From Pegoplata infirma (lineage: Eukaryota; Arthropoda; Insecta; Diptera; Anthomyiidae), in contig OY992537.1 of NCBI GenBank assembly GCA_963921195.1, positions 12,329,716-12,393,715 on the forward strand: a stretch of 64,000 nucleotides of DNA, read 5' to 3'. Made by a program: the position numbers and the translations under genes. The notes beneath the pieces are model-generated. The model saw only the letters and a program-made list of their open reading frames with translations. It had not been told where the DNA came from and ran no database searches. This document shows, one piece after another, positions 47,900 to 60,817 of this stretch. Every line of letters begins with the position of its first letter. Positions within the stretch are counted from its first letter, which is position 1.

Positions 47900-48720
47900 T
47901 GTTTTTCTTGCTTTCTGCTGTTTTAGTAGATTTTTCTTGTTTATTCGCCCGATATTTTATTTTGAGAGTACAATAATGTGTCCCCTTAATTATGAGAACT
48001 ACTGTAAGTTGTTATGAATGAATATCAAACAAAAACAAATAAATTAATGATGCTGGTGGAATATTATTTTTTTAGAAAATAAATATGTTTAATGTTGAAT
48101 ATATGTACAAAAACAGGGTTGAAATTTGAAATACAATTCTAATTTGAATTTTACTCGAACCGAAATAGGGTTAAATTGTGTGAATTAAAAGCACCATACT
48201 CGTACATACTTAATTGCCGGAAGTCACAGCTCTTTCAAGTGTAGAGCAGCTACGAGCTAACAAAACAAAAAAATTGCTTTCAAGTGTTTATTGTTTAGAT
48301 ATTTGTATCAAATTAATGCATCAATTTGCATACTCTAAATTTGCTTTTTGAAAATTTGTTAAGTTTGAAGTATTGTTTTAAAACAAAAAATATAAAAAAG
48401 AACGTTTTCCAAAACAAGAGTATAACATTTTGAGCACAAAAAACAATTGACAACTAATTATTTAGTTTTAATTTTAGCAAAAAGTACCACTTTAGTTTTT
48501 CAATTAAATATATTTAAAAAAAAACGTTAAACCACTTCTTGCAGCATTCACACTTGCAACACCATTTATAGATGTAATTTAAAAAACGGTCAACTGGAAT
48601 TTTTAACATCCTTTAAATCAAGCTTTTCAAAAAACTTTTTAATTACATAAACTTTTTAATTACATAAAAGATTATAGGCCGTATTAGCTTAATAAGGAAA
48701 TACAAACAACTCGGTTTTTA
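47900..48720. other. Unannotated stretch
   Basis: No supported element or exon seen. Confidence 0.4.
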
Positions 48721-48724
48721 GTTT

Positions 48725-49010
48725 ACTTCAAAAATCGATCGATAAGCGGTTCAAAGTTATAAATGAAAATGTACAAAAACCTCGAAAATGTTGGTACATT
48801 CTATATAACCTAAAAATACAAAATGCTTTAGTTCGGCTTCTGGTGGACAAATGTGAACAGAATTGGATACCGAATGGTTTCTCAGCAAGTACAAACATAT
48901 TTTTTTTACACAACAAACTTTGTTCGCGGATTTTTTTTACCAAAAAAATTTTTAGTGCATATTTTTAGCGCACATTTTCGATTTTTTAGTGCATGAAAAT
49001 CTTAGCCCTA
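48725..49010 (-). repeat. Family AA fragment plus piece of the 31378 hAT-like family
   Basis: GGTTCAAAGTTATAAATGAA and GTTCGGCTTCTGGTGG match the fragment at 20035. From 48935, TTTTTAGTGCATATTTTTAG and GTGCATGAAAATCTTAGCCC match the left end of the 31378 element inverted. Confidence 0.6.
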
Positions 49011-49544
49011 TTAATTACCAATGTACTTGGTTCAATTAATAAATTAATTGAACAAATATTTGTTGCTTAATTTTAAATTAAAATTTTTAAAATGGAAATC
49101 TTTTCAAATTACACCTAAAAATGGTTTAAGTTGGTGGCAGTTAAACAATGAACCTGAACTAGACCATGACTTTGTATGTTTAATTTGTAGTTGCTGTTTT
49201 TAAAAAATGCTTGAATGGTTTCAAGCTAAATGCGTGTATGACAGCAGCAAAAAAAAACTATATAAATTTTAAAATATAAAAAAAATCAAACAAGTAAAAA
49301 AATAATTTACAAAACAAACAAAAGTTGAAAAGCCTAAGAGTACTTGTCGTAACTAGCACTTGCCAAATTGCCTAACCATCACCATCACCACCACACCATC
49401 ATGTTAAACATTGCAAAATGATGGAAAGTTTTCTTGACAATTATTTGCTAAAAAAAAATTAAAAGAAATTTTTTTAAACGAATTTTTAAAACAGGCGATC
49501 AAATAATTCATGTTAAAGTAAGTATATCGCTAATTGTTTTTATA

Positions 49545-51070
49545 CCAGTATCAGGGTACACTCACTTTGTCATTCTGTGTGTAACGCATCAAAATATCGA
49601 ACTAGGACCCTTTAAAGTTTATTTTATGTTGACCAGTGATCTACTCTAAGCAGGGATGATAAATGACATTTTCAAGATTGTACTGACTTTTCTAAAAAAG
49701 TGTACTTTTTTAACATTCATTGTACTAAAAAAGTTTTAAAATTGTTTTTATTATTTTTTTTTATTTTTAGTAAACAAGAATATAATACCCTACACCAGTG
49801 TTTCCCGGAAAATTGGTCCCAAGTTCACACATGGGCCGATTCGATCTATCTTTAGTTATATCTTAAATAAGTGTGGAAAACACACTCAAACCAAATTTGA
49901 GTAAAATGGGCTTCTATTTGTTGCCAATAGACCGATTTAACTGAATATCGTACAAAATTTTTAAATATGTTTAAAAATTAAAAAAATTGGGCCAATGTCC
50001 AATTAAAATCGGACTTGAGTAGGTTACCAAAGAAAACGTCTAACACCTGCAAACAAAATTTTAATAAAATATTTCCTATTTTTATGAAATTTTAAAGATA
50101 TATGTGAAAATCGGGAAGGTTGTTGTATGGGGACTATAAATGGAACTGATCCGACTTCATTAAAATTTAAAATGGATACAAAATACGTTCACCTGACAAT
50201 ACATTTATTATTGTGATTTTAGTAAAATTTAAAGGGGACGTTTGTGTGGGGGATAAGTCTTAACATGGACCGATGTTTTCCAATTTCAATAGGCTTGGGT
50301 CAAAAGAAGCTTAATTTTCCAATTCCAGGTAAATTGAACGAAATTTGCGGCCTGTATCGTGCTTACACCGATTGCATGGACAGACAGAAGGATTGACATT
50401 GCATAATCGACTCAAAACGGGAGTCTGAGTCAATCGGCAACTAAAAAGTGGAAATAGGTACAATATTTCGTAGTTAGAAACATCAGCACAAACAAATTAT
50501 ATATCCTGTTCCACAGAGTGGTGTGGGGCACAAAATTAGATTTAGAGCCCGTGCTCAATCTGTACTAACCAAAAAACAACGAAAACAAATTATTTTGTTG
50601 ATTTTTAAAAATATGGTGCTTATTTTGACGATTTTTCTTATTTTTGACGATTTATACCCAACAATTTTGTCAACCTTATTTGCCACATTAAGAGTCGAAA
50701 TGAAATTTGTGATTGGAAAAATTTTGAAATTGTACTAAATCAGTCAGTGGAGTACTGCCGTACTTTTGGCATCCGAATTGTACTGAAAAAAGTACAATTG
50801 TACTGACTTTATCATCCCTGATTCTAAGACATTCTTACGATGTCCGTCCGTCTGTGAACACACGATCAGTTCAAAATTTGACGAATATGTCAAATGGTCA
50901 CAGGCTTGTTAAGTTCGTAAATAAGCAAAATCGGACCAGGGGGAAAATGTTCCCCTCCCCTGAAGAACTAATCCAACCTCTGGAAAACGCAATTTTTTTT
51001 AAAGGTTTTTTATGCTTTTATTAAACAAACGAAACATTTTTATGTCAGAAGATATCAAAGTTCTGCACTT
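49545..51070 (-). mobile_element. Family D copy 4, split by a hAT-like element
   Basis: TATACCAGTATCAGGGTACA, TGTGTAACGCATCAAAATAT on the left; CTAAGACATTCTTACGATGT and AAAATCGGACCAGGGGGAAA on the right. The break lies exactly where the nested element duplicates 8 bp. Confidence 0.75.
49651..50820. mobile_element. hAT-like MITE, itself split by a family F copy
   Basis: CAGGGATGATAAA to TTTATCATCCCTG. The 8-bp target duplication ACTCTAAG/ATTCTAAG (49643-49650, 50821-50828) has one mismatch. Subterminal AGTACAATTGTACTGAC words repeat. Inside, from about 49780 to 50525, lies a family F copy (TAATACCCTACACCAGTGTT to CCACAGAGTGGTGTGGGG). Confidence 0.8.
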
Positions 51071-51375
51071 GGGCTTCTTTTGTGGGCGTAGATGACATTT
51101 ATCGCGAAAACTCCGAAAAGAATACTTTTTGGAAATTTAGCAAAAATGGGTAAAGTAGCTTACTTTGGTACCTTTTCTATCTTCTAAAATAATGGTTGAA
51201 ATTTTAAATATGGTAGCATCCAGCCGCAAAAAAACTTTTAAAAAAAGTACCTTTTAGAAATTCAGATTTTAATGGTGCAACTTGTACTTTGGTACTTTTC
51301 TATCTTCTGAATTTAATGTTTAAGAAACTTGAAATGTGTAATAAACATAAGTACTTTTTAGGGAGTTTCCATGCT

Positions 51376-52105
51376 AAGGCTGCGTTTTTGACATATCGCT
51401 TTAACTAAGTTTAACCGGGAGTTTTATTAAACTTTATTAAAATAAAAACCAGTTTAACCAAGCATTCTGTGTTTCAGTTCAAGTTTAGCAAATGTGGATT
51501 AACGCGGTATTGCCATACCAAATGCCACATTTCCAATTAGAATAATTGCCATCATTGCACATTTTTTCCAATAAAATACCACAACATGGCAACACTAACC
51601 AGTATATTTGAAAATCAGAGGTGTTTTTTTTGAAGTTTTTGTACCTTAGTTTAACTCTCCAACATTGGTGAGTTAAACTTAAAATAAACCACATCTCAAA
51701 AACAGAATTTGTGGTTTTAACTCAGTTTAAACCTAAAATCATTAAGGCTGCGTTTTTGACATATCGCTTTAACTTAGTTTAACCGGGAGTTTTATTAAAC
51801 TTTATAAAAATAAAACCAAGTTTAACCAAGCATTCTGTTTTTCAGTTCAAGTTTAGCAAATGTCGATTAACGCGGTATTGCCATACCAAATGCCACATTT
51901 CCAACTAGAATAGTTGCCATCATCGCACATTTTTTCGAATAAAATATCATAACATGACAATACTAACCAGTATATTTGAAAATCAGAGGTGTTTTTTGAC
52001 ATTTTTCTACCTTAGTTTAACTCTCCATCATTGGTGAGTTAAACTTAAAATAAACCACATCTCAAAAACAGAATTTGTGTTTTTAACTCAGTTTAAACCT
52101 AAAAC
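51376..52105. repeat. Tandem duplication, period 368 bp
   Basis: AAGGCTGCGTTTTTGACATA at 51376 and 51744. The copies differ by scattered substitutions and small indels. Each has GTTTAACTCTCCA...TGGTGAGTTAAAC, a local palindrome, and an end inverted with respect to the start (TTTTTGACATATCG ... CATCTCAAAAACAG), suggesting a duplicated TIR element. Confidence 0.75.
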
Positions 52106-52480
52106 CAGGGTTGGCAACCGATACCCACCTAGAATAACGGTATTTGGGTATTGTACCGCAACTAATAAAGATATGGAAATTTTCAAAAGCGATTATGAAA
52201 GCTGATGAAATTTCTAGTATTTGAAATGTGTCACTTCGTGTTTCTACCGCTTTGTTTTAGTTATATAGGCCAATACCGTTATAATACCGTTTCAAACGGT
52301 ATTATAAAGGTATTGACCTATATTTCGAAAACGAACCGGTAGAAACACGATGTGACACATTCAAAATACTAGAAATTTCATCAGCTTTAATAATCAGTTT
52401 TGAAAATGTCCATATCTTTATTGGTTGCGGTACAATAACCAAATACCGTTATTCTAGGTGGGTATCGGTTGCCAACCCTG
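52106..52480. mobile_element. Fully palindromic hAT-like MITE
   Basis: 375 bp, CAGGGTTGGCAACCGATACC to GGTATCGGTTGCCAACCCTG, with perfect 8-bp duplication CCTAAAAC (52098-52105, 52481-52488). The arms stay complementary to the centre near 52292 (ACCGTTTCAAACGGT). Inserted at the end of the second 368-bp copy. Confidence 0.9.
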
Positions 52481-52489
52481 CCTAAAACC

Positions 52490-53705
52490 AATAAATTTTA
52501 CAACTCAAAAACTCAGCCTAAATTTTTCAACTCAAAAACTCGCCCTAAGAGGAACTTTAGTGTACTTTGGAACTTTTTTTAATCTCCGGAAATAATGGTT
52601 TAAATAATCTCCGGAAATAATGGTAATAATCTCCTGAAATACCCAACTTTGAAAATCGCTAACAACAAAAAAAATCGCCAAATTTTATTAAAAAAACCGC
52701 AAAAAACATACTGCCAGTCTTGTGCGCACAAAATGCATATTTAAATAATTATTATGCAAAATTTTATTTAAACTTTTACAACTTTACTCTCTCCCATAAC
52801 AATCAATAAATCCATAAATATGTATAAAATTAAGTGCGGTACTAACCGCAGAAAATATATCTTTATTAGTGGTTACAGTTTAATAAAGTATAAAATTTCA
52901 GTAGTTGTATTAAATAAAATAAAATTGAATGTCACCATAAGGTTTATTGAAATGATGACAGCAAAAAATTTGTTAATAAAAGTGAAAAATAAAAATTAAA
53001 GTGATTTAGTAATCAAAACAGTTAACTTATTTATCTTGAATATATACATTTAATCTAAATCTTTTTGCAAACTAATAGTTTTTTGACCTTTTGGTAAACT
53101 ACATACATATTTGAAAAAATAAGTGAATAACATAGTTTTTGTTTGAATCCACCACACCTTTTTGAACACCACCAACATTCAAAAAATATCTTGACATTTT
53201 GGCAACATAATATTATGAAAAAAAATTACGTAATTTTAATAAAAAAAAAAACTTTATTAAAACAAAAATTCAAATACATAAACAAGTTTTTTGTTGATTT
53301 CAGATGCTGCCAAATCTGAATTTAAAAGTTGACAAAAAAGATGTGTCGTAAGCCGGTGATGAGAAATAGAACCAAAAGTATATTTCGAGTTTTTTAGAAT
53401 TTTTAATTCTATTACAAATATAAGCCGGTGTTTTTTTTTTAATAACTTTTATTATGATTTATCACACAAACTTTTTATTTTAAAAAAATTTCATATATGT
53501 AATAAATTTGACAGTTATAACCCGTACCGGCACGGCATGCCGCGGCACGTCAAAAAATTAAATTAAAGCGACATTCATATAATGTCTTAGAATCGATCAT
53601 GTATCTGTATGGGGTCCTAGACCGATATTTCGCCGCATTGCACACGGAATAATAAAGTATCCCCAAACTGTGGTCGAAGGTTTTAAAAACGCATTAAGAA
53701 GTGCC
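52490..53705. other. AT-rich stretch with fragments of dispersed families
   Basis: Mostly unrecognised. 53505-53570 carries TTTGACAGTTATAACCCGTA with a GCATGCCGCGGCACG GC-rich word related to 61965-62035. 53575-53690 is a family D fragment (TCGATCATGTATCTGTATGG, ACCGATATTTCGCCGC). Confidence 0.5.
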
Positions 53706-53709
53706 AACA

Positions 53710-55015
53710 CACACAAAAAGTTATTGGCTTCAATTTTCAATTAAATCTATTGATTAACAAAATTTAAATGAGTCAATCAATGTGTTGATTAAATTTTTTG
53801 TTATTTTCTTTAACTGTCAAATTACAAATTTTCAACATACCAGATTCTTTCCCCCTTTAATTTGTTTGAATAGATTAATTCAAGAAATATTCAAAATAAT
53901 CGGGTTTTACTTTTTTTTATTGTTGGCAACATATAGGAAAGCAAAAAAGATGAATTTTTTGATGATTTTGTCATAACCCAGCAAAAATATATCGAGATTT
54001 TGGCGACACAGCATTTTTTTATAGCATACCGAAGCGCATCCAAAGAGCGCTCTTGAGGATGCAGTAAAAGTAAGGGGAAAAAATTTTAATTTTTTGTTAA
54101 GATTTTTTATATAAAACTTAAAATATAAAATAACATTTCGATAAAATTTCGCACATGCTTTCCCATTTAATATATTTAATACTTTTTGAATGAAAAACCA
54201 TGAGTTTTGGACAAAGACACATGATTTGACTGCAAAATTTTTGCGCATTAACCAACGCTGAAAAGAGTGCTTCAATCATAACACCTTTAACACATTTTGA
54301 ATGAAAAAAAAATTGTGTACACCTTTTCCACTTTAATTTCAGAAAATGCAAATTATATTACAAAAAATGTTCAATCATATTTTAGAATCTCCAATTATAT
54401 TTAAAAATTTCCAATTATATTTCAATAATTTCCAAAATAGCTGAAAATTTTTGAAATGTAATTGAACATTTTTTAGTTATAAATGGTAATTTCTGAAATA
54501 TAAATGGAAATTTCTGAAATATAAATTGAAATATTCGAAATATAATTGGAATTTTTTTAAATATGATGGGAGTTTCATCTTTATTCTGCTTAAATTAGAT
54601 CTAAAAAGGTACATGAATTCACTTCATTTTTATAGCGCTTTTTTCAGCGCTCTAAAGAGACGTGATTTCAGAGCATCTTAAGAGCGCTTTTTCTGTGTAT
54701 CCAACTAGCGCTCTAAAGTGGGACATCGCCTTAGAGAATCATGCATGAATTCAGCACGTTTGGAAGCGCTACTTGACTCGGGATTCCTTTCAAAAGCTGC
54801 TGCCAGTTCAGCAAAATTTCTGCTGGGAAGCTTACAATTCGTTTGTTAAATCAATCATTATTTTGATTGACTATAAAAAAAAAATTGATCAATCTTTTGA
54901 TCAAAATCGAAAAAATGTTTGATTGAAAACATTTTCAATCAATTACCTACAATTTGGTGATTGGTATAACTATTTTTTTAATTGGAGGAATTTTAATCAA
55001 AAAATTTTATGAATC
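53710..55015 (-). mobile_element. TA-MITE family A, copy 3, split and right-truncated
   Basis: Reverse orientation: starts CACACAAAAAGTTATTGGCT; GATTGACTATAAAAAAAAAA and CCTACAATTTGGTGATTGG are family words. The CTGTG end is missing. Split at 53977-54837. Confidence 0.75.
53977..54837. mobile_element. MITE with CCCAGCAAAAAT termini, nested in A
   Basis: 861 bp, CCCAGCAAAAAT to ATTTCTGCTGGG (11 of 12 match). Intact family A shows the empty site CATAAGCTTAC; AA is shared by both flanks. The interior has AGAGCGCTCTTGAGGATGC and repeated CAGCGCTCTAAAG words and a loose TTTCCAATTATATTT array. Confidence 0.78.
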
Positions 55016-55109
55016 TTTTTTTTTAAAAAGTCCTTTTTTGCAAAAACCCCAATTTTGAGGCTAAAAGTGGAGACAGAAGATAAACTCCAACCGGAGTGAT
55101 ATTTTCATG

Positions 55110-56625
55110 GACGTATACAGGGGGTGGGCACAGGGGGCACGTGCCCCCCCCCTTTCGATTTGAACAATTTTAAAATTTTAAACACAAAAAAGCATTATAC
55201 AAAAAAAATTCACAAATTTCTAAATTTTTTTAGAAGAAGAGATTTTATTTCTCTCTAGAGTTTGAAATAATTTCGTTTCTAAAAAGTCATTTATTCCGCA
55301 AAATCAGTAAAATATGAAAAAAAAAACACATAATATTACTTTTATCTAATAAAAATTATGCATCAGGATCATGAAAATTAATTTCTGCAAAACAATTTTC
55401 AAACAAAAGGATAAGGGAAGTATCTCAACTTTTATGAACCAACCGATTTCCCTGAAACTTAAAAGACGATTTGAAATTTACACATTTTCATAAATAAAAA
55501 TATTTAAAGAAAGCCAAATTTTTATAAGGTTGTGCCCCCGTTGAATAGGCATTAAAAAAATAATTATTCTCATATGGAAACATCATATGGGCAAGGCCAC
55601 CGTCAGTAACGTGACGCTCGTTTACATATTTTGGTCAATATCTTCATAAAATACAATTATTTCTCCCAACTTGAGAGCGGCATATGAAAGCTCTCGTCAT
55701 AACTGTTGTTTCGTACGCAGACAATTTTGCTGTATCTCGTTTTGTTGAGAAGTTATGACCATTTTAAGTCGTCAGTAACGTGACCGGATTTTGGAAAAAT
55801 CACGTCACGTTACTGACGACTTAAAATGGTCATAACTTCACAACAAAACGAGATACAGCAAAATTGTCTGCGTACGAAACAACAGTTATGACGAGAACTT
55901 TCATATGCCGCTCTCAAGTTGGGAGAAATAATTGTATTTTATGAAGATATTGACCAAAATATGTAAACGAGCGTCACGTTACTGACGGTGGCCTTGCCCA
56001 TATACTTTCTTAAAAAGAAATGGCTGAAAAATCCAAAATTCGCCGTTTTTTACCCATTTTTTAACCCCAAAATCCCCGATGTGGTCAATGAGCCGAGACA
56101 CCACAACCTTAGAATTGTTTCTTTTATATGAGGGTTTCTTCGTCAACTCTTTAAACACAGGTTTTTGTGGTCGTTTAAGAAGAATCTGAAGTTGGAATTT
56201 TAAAATTCAAAATGGCGGATCCAACATGGTGATATTTTGTTTTTAAATATTTTTCTTAAGCGACTCCAAGAACCAGTGCATGAAGAATTTTAAGCAAATT
56301 TGTAATATTTTTACAAAATTAGGCGCCATATTGGATCCGCCATAATGAAATTCAAAACCGCCACTCGGCATTTAAAACCAAATATTTTTAAGTAATTTCC
56401 AAAACTTTTTAAAAAATTTTCAAACCCATACCAATTTTAGAAAGAAGGGTGGCCGGTTGACGAAAAAATCCTCACAAAAATTTTTACTTTCCAAGACGAA
56501 AATCGTGTTGGGGGCCCTCCCCGTGTTGGGTGTAATTAAAAACAAATATTAATAGGCGAAGACGAAAAAAATTTTGGGAATTGTGCCCCCCCGTTTTCAA
56601 ATTCCGTCGCTGGATATTTTGCTTG
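55110..56625. mobile_element. Element with GGGCACAGGGGGCACGTGCC end, containing a hairpin MITE
   Basis: Left: ATGGACGTATACAGGGGGTG then GGGCACGTGCCCCCCCC. Right: GAATTGTGCCCCCCCGTTTT and AATTCCGTCGCTGGATAT. The C-rich ends facing each other bound a 1.5 kb stretch with no open frame. Boundaries are approximate. Confidence 0.5.
55585..56003. mobile_element. Near-perfect 200-bp-arm hairpin element
   Basis: Left arm 55585-55784 and right arm 55804-56003 are inverted copies with very few mismatches, separated by only 19 bp. Ends ATATGGGCAAGGCCACCGTC; the word GTCAGTAACGTGAC occurs at both the outer and inner end of each arm. No sign of coding. Confidence 0.9.
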
Positions 56626-59600
56626 TGAGTTACCCTTAGGGGATCGAATTTTGGCGGTGTTAGAATTTGATCAGAGAGAAAAGCCCAAATTGTTGCCCGC
56701 CACCATGCCGTGCATGTTCTTTTCAGGTTCTTAACAAGATTTATAGAAATTTTTTATGTTCTCGATGTTTTTTTTCTATAGCACAGTGTTATTAAAGCTA
56801 AATGTCATTTCATAAATTTGAAATATCTTATACTAGACAAATCACAAAAGTTTATGCGTGCTTAAATACAAAGTATTGAAATTCACAATAGTAATTTAAA
56901 CTGCACATTACATTCAAATGCCAATGCATTAAATTATATTATTTAACAATAAAAAAACTTAGTGTTTGCATACTAGACGATAACAATAAATTACATAAAT
57001 TATAAGAAAGTTAAATTTATGTAACTTTTATGAAGATCAATTAAAATTTGAAACCGATCGATTGAAAAACGAAGGATATAGGTACTTTGAAATTTAAGAA
57101 AGATCAACTGCAAAAAAAAAATCATTGCAGAAATTTGAAAATGGATAATTGAAATTCAAAAAATATTAATTAAAATTCGAGCATATGCGGAAGGCTAAAT
57201 TCGGCTGTGCCTAATCTTTTATACCCTTCAAATCCCCACCTTTCTCCTCGCGATAAACGCTAAAAAATGGATTTATTGTGATTTTTGCACAATTTAATCA
57301 TTAATGATTAAATAATTATTTAAATTATTTTTTTATACTGACTTTAGTTTTCTTGCTTGTTTTTATTTCAAAAATAAAACAGGCCAACAACTTTTTCGGC
57401 AAAAATTTTATGTTTTCGGCAAAAAATTATTTTTTTGCATTCCGGTTGCATTCCAAAACCCCGATTCGGATAACCGTTTTTAGTCCCAGGATTTATATTT
57501 TTTTTTGTTCAAATTTGGTCGGCCTGTGTAATCTTGTTTGATTTTCTATATATAACTCTTCCGAATTAGAATCCACCGATCTTTTTCGAATTTCAATAGA
57601 TTTTTTTTTTGAGTTTCAATAGATCCTTTACGAATTTTCGTTTATCTTTTTGGAGTTTTTCGTTGATCTTAATTTAATTCAAACTTTTTCAAACTTGATT
57701 TTTTTTCAAAATATGGCAACGCGACCTACTACATCTAATGAGGCATTTTTCTTATGATTTATTATATAATTTTACTCTTTCTAACACAAAAAGTAGACAA
57801 AAATTAATATAAGTTCAAGATTACTTTTTTTGACATCTGTCATAAGTGTCGCGTCTGTTTAGGCTGTAGGAAGGCGTTGTAGAATATTGAACTGCAAAAA
57901 TCTTACCTTTACGGTAAAGGCTTTACAACATCAAAATCATGCCTAGAAAAATATATAAATTTCAATCTTGAAACCCCGTATGATCATGAATCATCAGAAG
58001 TGAATCTCATTCAGATCCCATCAGAAATTTTCTACTTCATTTAAAATAATAATTACTGGCGGTTCTTTCAAAACAATGTTATATTTTGCATAATTTATTT
58101 TTTCTATTATTCATTAACGCATAAATACATTGTATAATTTTAATAGAATTCTAAAAACTCCGACATACTCAATTAAAAAAAAAAATACATTCCAGCATTT
58201 GTTGATCACATTTGTTTAATGAATTTATTTTCCGCCAACTTTAGATATTTTTGCGTCATTTACTTCAATGATTACATTACCCATTTACTTGTCTGTATTC
58301 AAAACAAATTTATTTCAATGGATCTTTTAGCTCCATCTTCATGTGAATACACTCATATTAAATAAATGTCATTCAAGTGTATTACAGCATGTTGAGGAAA
58401 AAATATCAAATTTATTTTTTTTATTAATAACTTGTTAGTTTTCATTAGGAAAACTAGTTTTTAAGTGAGTTTTGATGGGAAAATTAAAAAAATTTCTAGA
58501 AAAACTAGCAATTGAATGAGTTAATTATTTACCTGTAGAGTGATTCACTAGTTTAAACTGAGAAAGATCAAAAACTACACCATTTTTTAAAAAGATTATT
58601 TTAAAAATTTTATTAAAAATTTGAAAAATTTTATAAATTTTAAATATTTAAGAAATTTAACATATTTAAGAAATTTAAAATAATTTAAGAAATTTAAAAA
58701 AATTGATGAAATTTAAGAAATTTAAGAAATTTTAAACAATTTAAAAAATTTTATTTAAATTTTAAAAAGTTCTAAAAAATAAAGAGATTTTATAAAAAAC
58801 TAGCATTTGAGTTCAAAAGGTCCTCTAATTTGTTTTTACAATTTTAAATTTCAAATGGAATTTTCAAATTTTAACTGAAAAAAATATTTTTTTAAAAGAT
58901 TTTTTTGAAATTCAAATTGATATTTTATGATTTACATATAAAAATGGTGTAAAATTACCAAATAATGACGTCAAATTTATGGTGTTAACCAATTTTTAAA
59001 GTTGTAAGCGGAAGACTTTTTTCTAATAAGATTTATTTAGAGTAGCCGTTTAAATTAATGTCAAAACAACTATTTTTTAAGTCAAATTTTTTAATGTCAA
59101 AATCTTTTTTTAATTGACATGCGAATTTTGTCACACACATTAAATTTTTTCTCTTTTTTCAGAAAAAAATGGTCTAATTTGCAAAAAAAATAATATTAAA
59201 TCATTGAATAATTTGTGTTGTATTTTTAGAGAATTGCTTTCATCAAAATTAATCAAATTTAATTTATTTATATAGCGTGACTGACTGATTTAACTAATAA
59301 ATTTTAATACATACAATGTTATAAATGAAAATCAACGCTTTCGATGTTTATTTTTTTTATGCCGCTTAATTTTAAATCTGTATTATGAAGATCTAGAGCT
59401 GGGAGGATTATAATAAAATATTTCTATTCACGCACTCATCTCTAATGCAATATTCAGCAGTGCTGAAACACCCTCCTCAATTTTTCATTATAAACTAAAA
59501 AAAAAGTGAACTTAAAAATGGGGAAATTTGCTAAATTGGAGAAAAGTTGGTAATGATTGTGCGCTAAAGATTTCTTCTTTGTTTCAGTTCATATTTTTTT

Positions 59601-59650
59601 AAATGTGGCCATATATTTGATAAAAATTGTTTGTCCGATTCGATGTACTT
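56626..59650. other. AT-rich stretch with scattered repeat fragments
   Basis: 57185-57240: family D end word (AAATTCGGCTGTGCCTAATC). 57560-57690: degenerate AATTTCAATAGATC-type repeats. 57715-57870: relative of the 13984 MITE. 58610-58800: low-complexity AAGAAATTTAAAAAATTT. Nothing else recognised. Confidence 0.5.
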
Positions 59651-60517
59651 CACACAAAAACTTAAAAAAAAATTAAAAATGTTCAATTAAATCTATTGAT
59701 CAACAAAATATAAATGAGTCAATCAATGTTACGATTAAATTTTTTGTTATTTTCTTTACACAGAAAGAATAGAAAACGAAAGTCAATCAACAAAAACGCG
59801 GATTCAATTAATTTTTTAATTGAAACTCCTCCAATAAAGAAATTTTTTATATCACTCATCAAATTGTAGGTGATAAATTGTTTTTTTTTTTCAATTAATC
59901 ACTTTTTCAATTTTGATCAAAAATTTTTTACTTAAAGTCAATTAAAATAATGATTGATTTAACAAATGAATTTCAAGCTTATGAAAAAATTATGAAGAAA
60001 TTCATATTTTTTGCTTTCCAATATGTTGCCGACAATAAAAAAAGATTAAAACCCTAGTATAAAGTATATTTTTGAATAAATGTATTCAAATAAATTGAAG
60101 CAAAACAAATCTGGTATGTTGAAAATTTGAAATTTGATAGTTTAAGAAAATAACAAAAATGTTGATCAAAACAATAATTGACTTAACAAATTTTCAACAT
60201 ACCAGATTTTTTTCGATGTAATTTATTTGAATAAATTAATTCAAAAATATACAAAATAATCGGGTTTTACATTTTTATGGTTGTCATAAGCTTACAATTC
60301 ATTCGTTAAATCAATCATTATTTTGATTGACTATAAATAAAAAAATTAATTAAATTTTTGATCAAAGTTAAAAAATGTTTGATTGAAAAAATATTAAATT
60401 AATCACCTACAAATTAATGATTGGTATAACAATTTTCTTTATTGGAGGAATTTTAATCAAAAAATTGGTTGAATCTGCGTTTTTGTTGATTAAAATTTGT
60501 TTCAAATTCTTTCTGTG
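59651..60517. mobile_element. TA-MITE family A, composite copy 4
   Basis: Starts CACACAAAAACTTAAAAAAA and ends AAATTCTTTCTGTG. A further internal CACAGAAAG end lies at 59759, and GCGGATTCAATTAA occurs in both orientations (59800, inverse at 60475). The copy thus looks like two family A units joined head to head with a third end. Confidence 0.7.
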
Positions 60518-60524
60518 TTTACTT

Positions 60525-60815
60525 AGTTTTTTGAGATACAGGAAATTAGGGCCCCAATAGGGTCTTGAGAATCTTTAAAACTGAATAACTAAAAATTTAT
60601 TAGTCGGAGAGCTTTCGAATGTTGGACATTTTGTCGTGTCCGCAGTATTTACCAAGCTACGTGCCTTTATATAATATCGGGAATGCCAAATTTTAGATTC
60701 AAAATTGGGCCCCAATGGGGTCCCCAGATATGTAGAGCTTACCTATTCCATAAATTTTTTGTAGTACTTCATTTTGAAAAATTCATCCGTTTTGCTCTAT
60801 CTCGCTTAGTTTTTG
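60525..60815 (-). repeat. Diverged family J fragment
   Basis: GGGCCCCAATAGGGTCTTGA, GGGCCCCAATGGGGTCCCC and TCTATCTCGCTTAGTTTTTG are inverted, diverged forms of J words. It is the landing site of the next element. Confidence 0.55.
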
Positions 60816-60817
60816 AT

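Noticed and set aside
53977..54837. Assignment of the CCCAGCAAAAAT element to a superfamily
   Set aside because: The flanks share only AA, too little to choose between groups; I left it unclassified.
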